From positions 1 to 64,000 of IMG/VR virus record IMGVR_UViG_3300046750_000365: a stretch of DNA of 64,000 nt; one strand, 5' to 3'. Shown piece by piece: positions 32,538 through 40,515 of this stretch (its first letter is position 1; each line of letters begins with the position of its first letter). The notes beneath the pieces are model-generated. The model ran no database searches. It saw nothing but the letters and a program-made list of their open reading frames with translations, and had not been told where the DNA came from. The position numbers and the translations under genes are program-made. Source of the DNA: a virus.

Positions 32538-32921
32538 ATGAAAGAGTTCATACAGCAAATGCCTGTACAACTCTTAACACAATGGAAAAACCCTACGCCT
32601 AGCCCAAATGATGATCTTGCTTTAATGGAAGACATTTCGAAAAATGGAATTTTAGAACCCATAATATTAGGCGTAGGAGTTTACAGTCGTAAAGTTAGAC
32701 TAGACACGGGCAATCATAGAATATATCTCTTACCTCGAATGGGAATGACACACTTACCAGTTGTATGCAGAGTATGGAATTACTGTACTTTTAATAACGG
32801 AAATGGTGATCACTCATTTGACTGTCCTGAAATAAGTGTTAAACAAGGATGGATAGAAAAAGAGTACTATGCGAGACCAAGCGATGTTATTGACATAATG
32901 GCATTAATGCTTAAAATTTAA
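32538..32921 (+). CDS. ParB/sulfiredoxin-like domain protein
   Basis: A 127-residue protein. VRLDTGNHRIYLLPRMG matches the D-G-x-H-R-x-x-A-x-x-x-G signature of ParB N-terminal and sulfiredoxin folds, following a DISKNGILEPIILG helix and strand as in that fold. These domains bind nucleotides (CTP in ParB). No DNA-binding HTH is present, so it is not a partition protein. One base separates it from clpP. Confidence 0.65.
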   Translation: MKEFIQQMPVQLLTQWKNPTPSPNDDLALMEDISKNGILEPIILGVGVYSRKVRLDTGNHRIYLLPRMGMTHLPVVCRVWNYCTFNNGNGDHSFDCPEISVKQGWIEKEYYARPSDVIDIMALMLKI

Positions 32922-32923
32922 TG

Positions 32924-32952
32924 TTGACTTTTTATGAATTCTAATATATATT
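32924..32952 (+). promoter_or_regulatory. Sigma70-like promoter for prs
   Basis: -35 TTGACT (32924-32929), 17-bp spacer containing GAATTC, -10 TATATT (32947-32952). It lies in the 68-nt gap before the PRPP synthetase gene. Confidence 0.6.
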
Positions 32953-32989
32953 AAGTATATATAATTATTAATCAAGAGTTGGAGACTAG

Positions 32990-33937
32990 ATGAAGATGAA
33001 GATTATTGCAGGAAATAGTAATACTGAAATGGCAGAGAAAATTGCTTCTCATTGTTTTGCTACAATTGTACCTGCTGAAATTAAAACTTTTGCTGATGGC
33101 GAATGTAGTGTAGAATTTTTAGAAAATATACGTGGCGAAGATGTTTTTATTATACAAAGCACAAGCACACCTGTGAACGACAATTTAATGGAATTAATGA
33201 TTATGATTGATGCGGCTAAGCGTAGCAGTGCCAGTCGTATTACGGCAGTTATTCCATACTTTGGTTATGCACGACAAGATCGTAAGAGTGCTAGCCGTAC
33301 ACCAATTACTGCAAAACTAGTTGCAAATCTTATTACACAAGCAGGTGCAGATAGAATCCTTACAATGGATTTACATGCAGGACAGATACAAGGCTTTTTT
33401 GATATTCCTGTTGATGACTTAACAAGTCGTATTGCGTTTGCAAAAGATATTAAGTATAATGTAGAAATAGAAAAAGGTACAGTATTTGTTTCACCAGACG
33501 CAGGTGGTACAGTACGTGCTAGAAAATTTGCTGATATGTTTGGAGGCGATATTGCTATTGTGGACAAACGTAGACCCAAAGCAGGCGAAAGTGAAGTAAT
33601 GGGACTTATTGGTGATGTTAAAGGTTGTCATGCAATTCTAGTTGACGATATTATTGACAGTGGTGGAACACTATGTAACGCCGCAAAAGCAATCATGGAC
33701 GCTGGTGCATTAAGTGTACGAGCATATATTACACATGGAGTACTAACTGGCGAAGCATGTCATAAAGTTGAGAATAGTGTATTGGAAGAACTTGTTATTA
33801 CAGATAGCATTAAATTTTCTTGTCCAGATGATTGTAAAAAGACACGAGTAGTAAGTGTATCAACTATGTTTGGTGAAGCTATTAGACGTGTCAGTAATGA
33901 AGAAAGTGTAAGCAGTTTGTTTACACATAAAATTTGA
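32990..33937 (+). CDS. prs: Ribose-phosphate pyrophosphokinase (PRPP synthetase)
   Basis: A 315-residue full-length enzyme: [19 protein letters not shown] (ATP-binding region), [32 protein letters not shown] and the PRPP loop [12 protein letters not shown]. It makes PRPP from ribose-5-P and ATP for nucleotide and NAD synthesis and for the phage adenine phosphoribosyltransferase. ATG at 32990 is chosen because of GTTGGAGA upstream; ATG 32996 is possible. Own promoter. Confidence 0.96.
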   Translation: MKMKIIAGNSNTEMAEKIASHCFATIVPAEIKTFADGECSVEFLENIRGEDVFIIQSTSTPVNDNLMELMIMIDAAKRSSASRITAVIPYFGYARQDRKSASRTPITAKLVANLITQAGADRILTMDLHAGQIQGFFDIPVDDLTSRIAFAKDIKYNVEIEKGTVFVSPDAGGTVRARKFADMFGGDIAIVDKRRPKAGESEVMGLIGDVKGCHAILVDDIIDSGGTLCNAAKAIMDAGALSVRAYITHGVLTGEACHKVENSVLEELVITDSIKFSCPDDCKKTRVVSVSTMFGEAIRRVSNEESVSSLFTHKI

Positions 33938-34146
33938 TGAGTGGACAAAGAAGATTTTTAAAAGTTTGGGCGAGAACAGTTGGAATGCCAATTGGTCTCA
34001 ATGATGATGATAAGCCTGAATTTTTGCCAATTACACAATCAGATGTAGTGAAGGCACTAGCTTTCAGAACGTTCTGGATAGTATTGCATGTATTAACATG
34101 TTGTCTAATTATTGCAGGAAATGGCAGAACATTAGGATGGTGGTAA
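33937..34146 (+). CDS. Small membrane protein, unknown
   Basis: A 69-residue protein from the ATG at 33937, sharing one base with the prs stop (TGATG). The N-terminus is basic (GQRRFLKVWARTVG), and a single hydrophobic helix lies near residues 43-61 (FWIVLHVLTCCLIIAG). It ends GRTLGWW. It is 3 nt before another membrane protein gene. Function unknown. Confidence 0.6.
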   Translation: MSGQRRFLKVWARTVGMPIGLNDDDKPEFLPITQSDVVKALAFRTFWIVLHVLTCCLIIAGNGRTLGWW

Positions 34147-34149
34147 AAT

Positions 34150-34434
34150 ATGAATTACATGTTTTTTATTGATGTCGCAGTTTCTATAGTAGTAATGCTA
34201 CTATGGTTTATAGCAGTTATGGCATTAGCAAAATATACAGTTGGCAAGGAAGCTAAAGATTGGCATATTATATGCTGGCTGTTTTTCGCAGGTCCGTTAG
34301 GTTGGGGAGTATTAATGCTAATATTAGTTTTAGACCTCACGGATAAAATATTCCCAAACGCAGTTAATCTATTAAATCCAAAAGAAATAAAAGGAGAACA
34401 AAGTGGCAACCGGAAGAAAAGGAAAAAGAGCTAG
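34150..34434 (+). CDS. Small membrane protein with two helices
   Basis: A 94-residue protein with two hydrophobic segments (about 6-26 and 41-61) and a very basic C-terminal tail (GNRKKRKKS). Such topology is common in holins and host-membrane modifiers, but no family is recognised. It overlaps the next gene by 32 nt. Confidence 0.55.
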   Translation: MNYMFFIDVAVSIVVMLLWFIAVMALAKYTVGKEAKDWHIICWLFFAGPLGWGVLMLILVLDLTDKIFPNAVNLLNPKEIKGEQSGNRKKRKKS

Positions 34435-34636
34435 TAAGCTACAAGCAGTGGCTGATAGTACAATAGGTTTTTCAAAAACAACAAATAATAGACATGCAGA
34501 GATTGTTGAAGAGACACATTACGTTGTTAAGATGTATCAAGACAACACATTGGTTGAAGAGAGACCAATTGTTGGACACAGTAAACGTTATGCAGAAGAT
34601 TGTGCAGAGAATTGGGAAAATGGCATTATCAAGTAA
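34403..34636 (+). CDS. Small basic protein, unknown
   Basis: A 77-residue protein starting with GTG at 34403 behind AAAGGAGAACAAA, a clear ribosome site that decides the start despite the 32-nt overlap. The first 15 residues are basic (ATGRKGKRASKLQA). The rest contains a beta hairpin (HYVVKMYQDNTLVEERPIVG) and a helix ending CAENWENG. The gp44 promoter follows directly. Confidence 0.6.
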   Translation: MATGRKGKRASKLQAVADSTIGFSKTTNNRHAEIVEETHYVVKMYQDNTLVEERPIVGHSKRYAEDCAENWENGIIK

Positions 34637-34640
34637 CAAG

Positions 34641-34669
34641 TTGACTTTTTAATGAAAACCAAGTATAAT
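34641..34669 (+). promoter_or_regulatory. Sigma70-like promoter for clamp loader gene
   Basis: -35 TTGACT (34641-34646), 17-bp spacer, -10 TATAAT (34664-34669). It is in the 55-nt gap before gp44; no palindrome in the spacer. Confidence 0.65.
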
Positions 34670-34691
34670 ATAACTTTAATAAGGAAGACTA

Positions 34692-35621
34692 ATGGCTAAA
34701 GAATTATGGGTAGAAAAGTATCGTCCTGAAACGGTTGGTACTTATGTGTTTAGAGATGATGCACAACGTAAACAAGTGCAGAACTGGATTGACGATGGTG
34801 GTATTCCACATTTGTTATTCAGCGGTAGTCCTGGCACAGGTAAAACTACACTAGCAAAAGTATTAATCAAAGAACTTAATGTTGAGAATGCTGATGTTTT
34901 ATACATTAACGCATCAAGAGATAATGGCGTTGAAATGATTCGCAAACGTATTAGTGCGTTTAGTGAAACTATGCCTTGGGGTGAATTTAAAGTTATTCTA
35001 CTTGATGAGGCAGATCATATTAGTCCTGAAGGACAAGCGGCATTACGTGGAGTAATGGAACAGTATCATGCAAGTGTAAGATTTATTTTAACTTGCAATT
35101 ATCCTAACATGATTATTCCTGCATTGCATAGTAGATGTCAAGGTTTTCATATTGAACAATTAGATCAAACAGATTTTACAGTAAGAGTAGGCGAAATACT
35201 TGCAGACAATGCAGTAGAGTTTGACATTGATACATTAGATGCAATGGTTCGTGCTAATTATCCTGATTTACGTAAGACTATTAATACAGTACAAATGACT
35301 ATTGTAGATAACAAATTGTTACTACCAGAAGATGGCGGTAGTACAAGCGAATGGCGTATTAATATGGTAGAACTGTTTAAGGCTGGCAAGATTCAAGATG
35401 CACGTAAACTAATTGTTAAGAGTGCAAGAGCTGATGAATACAATGAAATTTTTACTTGGTTATACAAGAATTTAGATTTATATACAAACGACGATTTTAC
35501 ATACGATAGTTGTGTACTAGCAATAAGAGAGGGTATGATTAAACATACTCAGGTAGCAGATCCAGAAATTAATCTAAGTGCTACAATGATAGAAATTGCA
35601 AGAACACTTAATGCTAAATAA
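34692..35621 (+). CDS. 44: Sliding clamp loader ATPase, T4 gp44/RFC type
   Basis: A 309-residue AAA+ protein: WVEKYRPETVG (RFC box), Walker A GSPGTGKTT, Walker B VILLDEADHIS, a sensor region ILTCNYPNM and the LHSRCQGF arginine-finger (SRC) motif. It loads the gp45-type clamp onto DNA for gp43. T4 gp44 is 319 residues. The usual companions gp45, gp62 and regA are not recognisable nearby. AAGGAAGACTA is the ribosome site. Confidence 0.93.
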   Translation: MAKELWVEKYRPETVGTYVFRDDAQRKQVQNWIDDGGIPHLLFSGSPGTGKTTLAKVLIKELNVENADVLYINASRDNGVEMIRKRISAFSETMPWGEFKVILLDEADHISPEGQAALRGVMEQYHASVRFILTCNYPNMIIPALHSRCQGFHIEQLDQTDFTVRVGEILADNAVEFDIDTLDAMVRANYPDLRKTINTVQMTIVDNKLLLPEDGGSTSEWRINMVELFKAGKIQDARKLIVKSARADEYNEIFTWLYKNLDLYTNDDFTYDSCVLAIREGMIKHTQVADPEINLSATMIEIARTLNAK

Positions 35622-36537
35622 TTTATTACTTAACGTCAACTTTGAAGACCATGTTGGACAGTCAAGTATATTTCAACATATACTAACATACTCACCAGAC
35701 ACTGGTATATTTCCTAAACCAATTGATGAACTAACTTATAATAATTATTATATTAGACAGGGTGCTGACTATACAAGAGAAGTTGGTGGATTACCTGAGA
35801 TAAGTGATGATTTTAGAAACTTTCATAAATCTCCAAACTACTTAGATCATATAAAAAACTCATTACAAGATTTTAGAGATATTGAAAACGAACCAATATT
35901 AGAATCTGATTTTAAATGGTGTTTACCTTCTAGTATATCAATAGGTAATTTATTAGACACTGAACAAAAAATATACTTTGTTAATCAACCAAAAGCATAT
36001 AGAATATTTGATACTAATCATCGATATCAACATGGAAACATTGCTGTTATGGATGGTAAGAAAATTGGGAGATTTAAAAATTGGTTCAACTTACCAGAAG
36101 CTAGTTCTATAGAACATTTAACTAATATACTTGCAGAAGAAATTGATCCAAAAAATGTATCTACAGTAATAGAATGGATGAAAGATAAACCAGCGGCACT
36201 AATAACTATGGCAAGAGAACAAGGGCTAGAATATGCAATAGAAGAAGGAACACACAAGTTTACAGAACAATTTCTTAATGTTGTAGATCTACAAGAAGAT
36301 GAATTATTACCAATTGAAAATATTGTGTTTGATTTAAAAACTTTATTTTCTACTAATAAAACGACCAGTACTGATTACTATAAATACATGTGTAATTCGT
36401 TACACATTACAAGTAATGATGTACTATACGAGCAATTATATAATAACTTGTTAATCAAAGACGATTACGTAAGACTAAAGACACTTACTAAAAGCGACTT
36501 TTTAACAGAGATATTATGTAATGAAATCAAAATTTAA
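35611..36537 (+). CDS. Unrecognised protein in the position of gp62
   Basis: A 308-residue protein from the ATG at 35611, overlapping gp44 by 11 nt (a TTG at 35596 is the only longer start). In T4 the clamp-loader partner gp62 follows gp44, but that protein has 187 residues and I see no convincing similarity. The C-terminal 90 residues (IVFDLKTLFSTNKTTSTDYY onward) are helical. It might be a diverged clamp-loader subunit fused to another domain, or something unrelated. Confidence 0.5.
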   Translation: MLNNLLLNVNFEDHVGQSSIFQHILTYSPDTGIFPKPIDELTYNNYYIRQGADYTREVGGLPEISDDFRNFHKSPNYLDHIKNSLQDFRDIENEPILESDFKWCLPSSISIGNLLDTEQKIYFVNQPKAYRIFDTNHRYQHGNIAVMDGKKIGRFKNWFNLPEASSIEHLTNILAEEIDPKNVSTVIEWMKDKPAALITMAREQGLEYAIEEGTHKFTEQFLNVVDLQEDELLPIENIVFDLKTLFSTNKTTSTDYYKYMCNSLHITSNDVLYEQLYNNLLIKDDYVRLKTLTKSDFLTEILCNEIKI

Positions 36538-36766
36538 ACATGGCCTAGAGTATATAGGTGAATTAATATCTTTCAAAGTCTCAGGAACCCTTGAAGACGT
36601 AAAGCAAATAGTAATGAAATATCAACCAAAAAGAACTATCTTTGTTAACAATAGCAAAGCAACTAAATTAGAAGAATGTGATTCTACGTTCGTTGAGGTA
36701 TATTTACTGTTTGAACCAAAACAGGCAATGCTTCTACGTTTATCTTCTAATATAGATAAATACTAA
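36521..36766 (+). CDS. Small protein, unknown
   Basis: An 81-residue alpha/beta protein (LISFKVSGTLEDVKQIVMKY, TFVEVYLLFEPKQAMLLRL) overlapping the preceding gene by 17 nt. Its position resembles that of regA in T4, but length (T4 RegA 122) and sequence do not support RegA. The last codons contain a late-type box for the next gene. Confidence 0.5.
   Translation: MKSKFKHGLEYIGELISFKVSGTLEDVKQIVMKYQPKRTIFVNNSKATKLEECDSTFVEVYLLFEPKQAMLLRLSSNIDKY
36755..36762 (+). promoter_or_regulatory. Late-promoter-like box before the proton-channel genes
   Basis: GATAAATA in context ATAGATAAATACT, the same extended form as at 162, followed by a 24-base stretch with AAAGGGAAG and the ATG at 36787. It suggests late expression of the channel operon. 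Confidence 0.5.
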
Positions 36767-36786
36767 AATATAAAGGGAAGTATTCC

Positions 36787-37230
36787 ATGAATAAAAAATT
36801 CTTAATTTGGTGGCTAGTTGCAGTGATGCAAACTATCGCACTCGGCATTGCTTTTTACTTCGGAGCGATCCAATTTCTTATAGAAAATGATTCTACAAAA
36901 CTTAGCTTTGCTATCCTAGGTATGTTTACAATTGCCTCAGGTTTAGTTGGTTATAGAAGTTACAAACAAATAGACGATAACGATATGGCATGGTTTATTG
37001 GTGAGTCGTGCATGACTGTTGGTATGGTTGGAACCGTCATAGGTTTCATGCTTATGCTAGGCAGTAGCTTCTCACAAATTGATCCAGGCGATATTGAAAG
37101 TATGAGGCAAGTCATTATTGACATGGCGGCGGGCATGAGCACCGCTCTACTAACAACATTATGTGGATTGGTTGCAAGTTTATTTGTAAAAGTTCAAGTA
37201 ATGGTACAAGAACAAAAGTCTAATGCCTAA
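36787..37230 (+). CDS. MotA/TolQ/ExbB-type proton channel subunit
   Basis: A 147-residue membrane protein with three or four hydrophobic segments. GMVGTVIGFMLML, followed by MAAGMSTALLTTLCGLVASL, is the paired helix signature of TolQ/ExbB/MotA proteins, which use the ion gradient to move a partner. It is shorter than ExbB (about 240). The partner is encoded next, overlapping by 8 nt. Late-type promoter upstream. Confidence 0.8.
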   Translation: MNKKFLIWWLVAVMQTIALGIAFYFGAIQFLIENDSTKLSFAILGMFTIASGLVGYRSYKQIDDNDMAWFIGESCMTVGMVGTVIGFMLMLGSSFSQIDPGDIESMRQVIIDMAAGMSTALLTTLCGLVASLFVKVQVMVQEQKSNA

Positions 37231-37822
37231 CAGAAGAACCACTTCCAACCTAGCATTCAACGACTTGCTTTTCAATGTCCTTATTGGATTTGTAATGCTA
37301 TTCGTTATTGCTTTTCTATTGATTAATCCTATTACTAAAAAAGCAGATATACCTGTTAAAGCAGAGTTTATTATTATACTCGAATGGGAACAAGAATCAG
37401 TAGATGATGTTGATTTATGGGTACAACACGATAGCAACAAACCTGTAGGTTTTGCAAACAGAGAATTAACGCCATTACACTTAGACAGAGATGATTTAGG
37501 TACAACAAATGATGTAGTTCTTATTGATGGTGTAACACGTACTTTAAAATCAAACAGAGAAATGACTACAATAAGAGGTATTGTTCCGGGCGATTATTAT
37601 GTATCGGTGCATGCTTATTCAAAGAAAGAAGATGTAATTGATTATACTGTTACTGTAATGAAAGTAAACCCATTTAGACAAGTTTATAGTATAACTGGAA
37701 ACTTACTTCGTTTCAGAGAAGTACAAAGATTGCCAGCTTTCAATGTAGATAAAGATGGTAAAGTTACAGAAATATTTCAGCACTTCAGAGATATAGTGCC
37801 ATCAAATGGAGCAGTTCAATAA
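37223..37822 (+). CDS. TolR/MotB-like partner with periplasmic DUF2135-like domain
   Basis: A 199-residue protein. An N-terminal cytoplasmic stretch is followed by one transmembrane helix FNDLLFNVLIGFVMLF with an Asp (D14) at its start, as in TolR/ExbD/MotB proton-conducting helices. The remainder is periplasmic and beta-rich: DVDLWVQHDSNKPVGF and GIVPGDYYVSVHAYS fit DUF2135-like/C2-type modules. Together with the preceding gene it would form a stator-like complex. Confidence 0.65.
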   Translation: MPNRRTTSNLAFNDLLFNVLIGFVMLFVIAFLLINPITKKADIPVKAEFIIILEWEQESVDDVDLWVQHDSNKPVGFANRELTPLHLDRDDLGTTNDVVLIDGVTRTLKSNREMTTIRGIVPGDYYVSVHAYSKKEDVIDYTVTVMKVNPFRQVYSITGNLLRFREVQRLPAFNVDKDGKVTEIFQHFRDIVPSNGAVQ

Positions 37823-38346
37823 TGATTTATATAGCCACAATTTTACTTTTTTGTTTAGCAGTACTAACAACGTATGCTATTATACAAACTAACAAAAACA
37901 GAATTCTTGTATTTTTATTAATTCCTTTGGTACTAGTAAGTAGCTTATATACAGGTTATTCAATATATGCATTACAAGGAACTCCAGTTAATAGTTTACC
38001 AAAAGGAGAAGTAGAAGTACTATGGGCAGAAGTTCAAAAGCCTCACATTTACTATCTAGTTAGACATGTTGGTGAGCCTCAACCACAGTACTATACAATG
38101 CCTTATTCAAAGAGCAATGCACGTAAGATGCAAACTATGGGTGAACAAGCAGAAAATGGAAAACCAGCCACTGGAGTATTTAAAGAAACAGAGCAAAAAA
38201 ATGGGTTATTAACTAATATACAAGAATTTACATTTGATAATATTAGACGAGATAGCTTACCTCCCAAACGAAAAGCACTTAAATTGCAAGGGGTTGATCA
38301 ACGTATTATTAACGAAATACACTCAGATCCAGACAATCCTCAGTAG
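37822..38346 (+). CDS. Membrane protein of the channel operon
   Basis: A 174-residue protein with two N-terminal hydrophobic helices (about 2-20 and 28-50) and a soluble domain of about 120 residues that is Gln, Lys and Pro rich and ends with a helix-hairpin-helix-like stretch (LQGVDQRIINEI). It shares one base with the preceding stop (TAATG), so it is probably the third component of the proton-channel set. Unknown family. Confidence 0.6.
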   Translation: MIYIATILLFCLAVLTTYAIIQTNKNRILVFLLIPLVLVSSLYTGYSIYALQGTPVNSLPKGEVEVLWAEVQKPHIYYLVRHVGEPQPQYYTMPYSKSNARKMQTMGEQAENGKPATGVFKETEQKNGLLTNIQEFTFDNIRRDSLPPKRKALKLQGVDQRIINEIHSDPDNPQ

Positions 38347-38349
38347 AAA

Positions 38350-38448
38350 ATGTGTTATCCAAGTATTTACAGACTAATGCGTAAAGAAGGATACACAAAA
38401 CAACAAGCTAGGGCATGGATATACTGTCTTAAAAACGACTTAATTTAA
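38350..38448 (+). CDS. 32-residue small basic protein
   Basis: A short frame MCYPSIYRLMRKEGYTKQQA continuing RAWIYCLKNDLI, 3 nt after the previous gene. It could form two helices. No clear ribosome site, so it probably depends on translational coupling; still uncertain as a gene. Confidence 0.4.
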   Translation: MCYPSIYRLMRKEGYTKQQARAWIYCLKNDLI

Positions 38449-38481
38449 ATAATCAGCTAAATAAATATGCATTTAATTTAT

Positions 38482-38507
38482 AAACCCTTGTAATACAAGG
38501 GTTTTTT
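38482..38507 (+). terminator. Rho-independent terminator
   Basis: AAACCCTTG, loop TAATA, CAAGGGTTT and more T: a perfect 9-bp stem. It closes the plus-strand unit that ends with the channel operon and resembles the terminator at 14829. Confidence 0.9.
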
Positions 38508-38521
38508 GTTGAACAAAAAGG

Positions 38522-38550
38522 TTGACATTACCAAGAGTTCTTGCTATAAT
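38522..38550 (+). promoter_or_regulatory. Consensus sigma70 promoter with spacer palindrome
   Basis: -35 TTGACA (38522-38527), 17-bp spacer, -10 TATAAT (38545-38550). CAAGAGTTCTTG (38532-38543) is a palindrome with two central bases unpaired, at the same offset from the -35 as that at 15953. It serves 38582-39339. Confidence 0.8.
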
Positions 38551-38581
38551 GTATGTATAAGTTAACAAAAAGGTATACACT

Positions 38582-38875
38582 ATGATTAATGCAATATTAG
38601 AGTCAACAATGAGATCAGCAATTGAGTTAGATGAGAACAAAAACGAAGACGGTTCAATAAACTGGAATTTTGTTGATGCTGATGCATATATGGATGTTCA
38701 CAATTTATATCGTAGCAACAACGATTTTTACGAAGCGTTTAATGATATTGCTGATAAGATTGAATCTGAAAATGCAGTTGAAAGTAAAGAACAGTTAGAA
38801 CTTGATTTGTTACAAAAATACCCAAATGCAGAAGAACAGTTAGAAGTACTGAAAAAAGATTATTTGGGCCAGTAA
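38582..38875 (+). CDS. Small acidic protein, unknown
   Basis: A 97-residue, very acidic helical protein (DENKNEDGSINWNFVDADAY; DIADKIESENAVESKEQLEL). Small acidic early proteins in phages are often DNA mimics or inhibitors of host proteins, but no resemblance to a known one is visible. It is the first gene behind the operator-bearing promoter at 38522, with AAAAAGGTAT upstream of the ATG. Confidence 0.6.
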   Translation: MINAILESTMRSAIELDENKNEDGSINWNFVDADAYMDVHNLYRSNNDFYEAFNDIADKIESENAVESKEQLELDLLQKYPNAEEQLEVLKKDYLGQ

Positions 38876-38886
38876 AGGTTAGTAAC

Positions 38887-39339
38887 ATGAACGACATTGA
38901 AATTACAGGCGGCACGAAAGCCAAACAAGAATATGCACGTTCTATGGTTGAATTCTGCATAAAGAAATTAATGCCGCGAATGCAAACTCTTGACATAGTA
39001 GTTAAACTCAAAAAATTAGGATCAGATGCCGACGGTTATTGTCTACGTGAATCTGCTCGCGAGTATGAATTAGAAATTGATCATACTGTTGGGTTGCGTA
39101 GAATGCTTGAAACTGTTGCACACGAAATGGTACATGTTAAGCAATACGCTCGTAACGAAATGAGTGATACGGCAATACAAAAAAAGTTTTATAAATGGAA
39201 AGATACACTTGTTCCAGAAACAACAGACTATTGGGATCTACCTTGGGAAATTGAGGCTAACGGTCGCGAAGTAGGACTGTTTATACGTTGGGCTCATCAT
39301 ACAGGAAATGCTAAAAAGCATTGGGCTAATATCAAATAA
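38887..39339 (+). CDS. Zinc metallopeptidase-like protein (HExxH)
   Basis: A 150-residue protein with a HEMVH zinc motif in VAHEMVHVKQYARNEM and a downstream EIEANGREVG that may give the third ligand, arranged as in SprT-like and related short metallopeptidases. Target unknown; small phage peptidases of this kind may be regulatory. It ends at the exact base before the convergent rSAM gene, with no terminator between. Confidence 0.7.
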   Translation: MNDIEITGGTKAKQEYARSMVEFCIKKLMPRMQTLDIVVKLKKLGSDADGYCLRESAREYELEIDHTVGLRRMLETVAHEMVHVKQYARNEMSDTAIQKKFYKWKDTLVPETTDYWDLPWEIEANGREVGLFIRWAHHTGNAKKHWANIK

Positions 39340-40515
39340 TTAATCTTCAAAGAAAGTATCATCACCGGGCCAAAGGGGCATAGCTGTTCCTGGTGCTCGT
39401 TTTGGTATTTTACTATCAGCACTTGATACACAAGATTTTGTAGTACATACTTTTGGACCATCAAACAATTTAAATCCAGTTTCAATATTACCTAAAGGTT
39501 GATCATGACATGAGTAAGACCTTTTAACTGATCCATCTGGTTCACGTATAATTATACTACGATATCCACTACTACATTCCCAACCTTCAAATTGATTAAA
39601 ATTAAATGCATTAAATCTTTCAGCTTGATCCATATACCACGGATCACCTTTATCATCTCTAAATTCCACCTGCATGTTCCACGGAACTGATGCTGTCTGT
39701 TTACGGAAATGATCATCAGGGTCAATTTTAAATGTAGGCTTAGGTCTAGTTACTAATTGCTTTTGTTGTGCTTTAGCTTCAGTGTAACTACGTTGTGGCA
39801 TACCATTGTGTAATTTTCTTTTCATTTCATCTGTATAACCATCAACAATTCTACTTGCTGTTGGATCTGATTGAGGTTTTAGTGTAACATTGATTCCTTG
39901 ATTATGGAAGAATAATGCGTTGTCATAATATTCATCAAATAATGCAGGTACCATAACCATATTAATTGTTACTTGTACATCATGCTCTTGACATAGTATT
40001 AATTTGTCTGCAAGGTCTTGCATTTTTTCAGGTGTGTTTACGTGTTCAACATGTAAACTTGCTGTTATACTTGCTCTGTGAAACTTACTAGCATAATCAC
40101 AATATGTTTGAAACCATTTCATATTACGACTACAGTTTGAAGTCATATGCACACTTGTATAATTTGTATTATGTGCATCATCACTTAAATGTTTTAACAT
40201 ATCTAAATAGCCAGGATGGAATGTAGGCTCACCCCCACTTAAACTAAAGTGAAAACTATTGAATCCTCTTTCACGTGCTTGACGCTTAATCTCATCAATT
40301 GTTTTTAAATTAAGTTCAGTTGGTCTATGATCTTTTCTACTACTTCTAGCATAAGGCCAACAATAACTACAATTGTAATTACAAAATCTTCCTATTAACC
40401 AGCTAACAGTAAACATGTCTCTATACAACATATTTCGTTGTCCAACACGTACTAGTTTATCGTACGGTGTTTTAGTGAAATCATATTCACTCCATTTTAA
40501 ATCTTTATCTTCCAT
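39340..40515 (-). CDS. Radical SAM enzyme with C-terminal SPASM-like domain
   Basis: A 391-residue protein: rSAM motif CNYNCSYC near residue 45, LSGGEPTFHP in the SAM strand, and a C-terminal auxiliary domain GWECSSGYRSIIIREPDGSV with further Cys in SYSCHDQPLG and CTTKSCVSSAD. This order (core, then SPASM-type domain) differs from the N-terminal twitch type of most neighbours. The closest relatives in the window are the separate core (45470) and SPASM-only (43812) genes. Last gene of the 26-gene minus operon. Confidence 0.88.
   Translation of the reverse strand: MEDKDLKWSEYDFTKTPYDKLVRVGQRNMLYRDMFTVSWLIGRFCNYNCSYCWPYARSSRKDHRPTELNLKTIDEIKRQARERGFNSFHFSLSGGEPTFHPGYLDMLKHLSDDAHNTNYTSVHMTSNCSRNMKWFQTYCDYASKFHRASITASLHVEHVNTPEKMQDLADKLILCQEHDVQVTINMVMVPALFDEYYDNALFFHNQGINVTLKPQSDPTASRIVDGYTDEMKRKLHNGMPQRSYTEAKAQQKQLVTRPKPTFKIDPDDHFRKQTASVPWNMQVEFRDDKGDPWYMDQAERFNAFNFNQFEGWECSSGYRSIIIREPDGSVKRSYSCHDQPLGNIETGFKLFDGPKVCTTKSCVSSADSKIPKRAPGTAMPLWPGDDTFFED

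Noticed and set aside
32538-32921. ParB partition protein
   Set aside because: Only the Srx/ParB N-terminal-like fold is present, without HTH or partner ParA.
35611-36766. gp62 and RegA by position after gp44
   Set aside because: Lengths (308 and 81) and sequences do not fit the T4 proteins; kept as unknown.
36787-38346. Zorya-type defence system
   Set aside because: A MotA/MotB-like pair is present, but no ZorC, ZorD or ZorE-like gene follows; the second protein has a DUF2135-like rather than OmpA-like domain.
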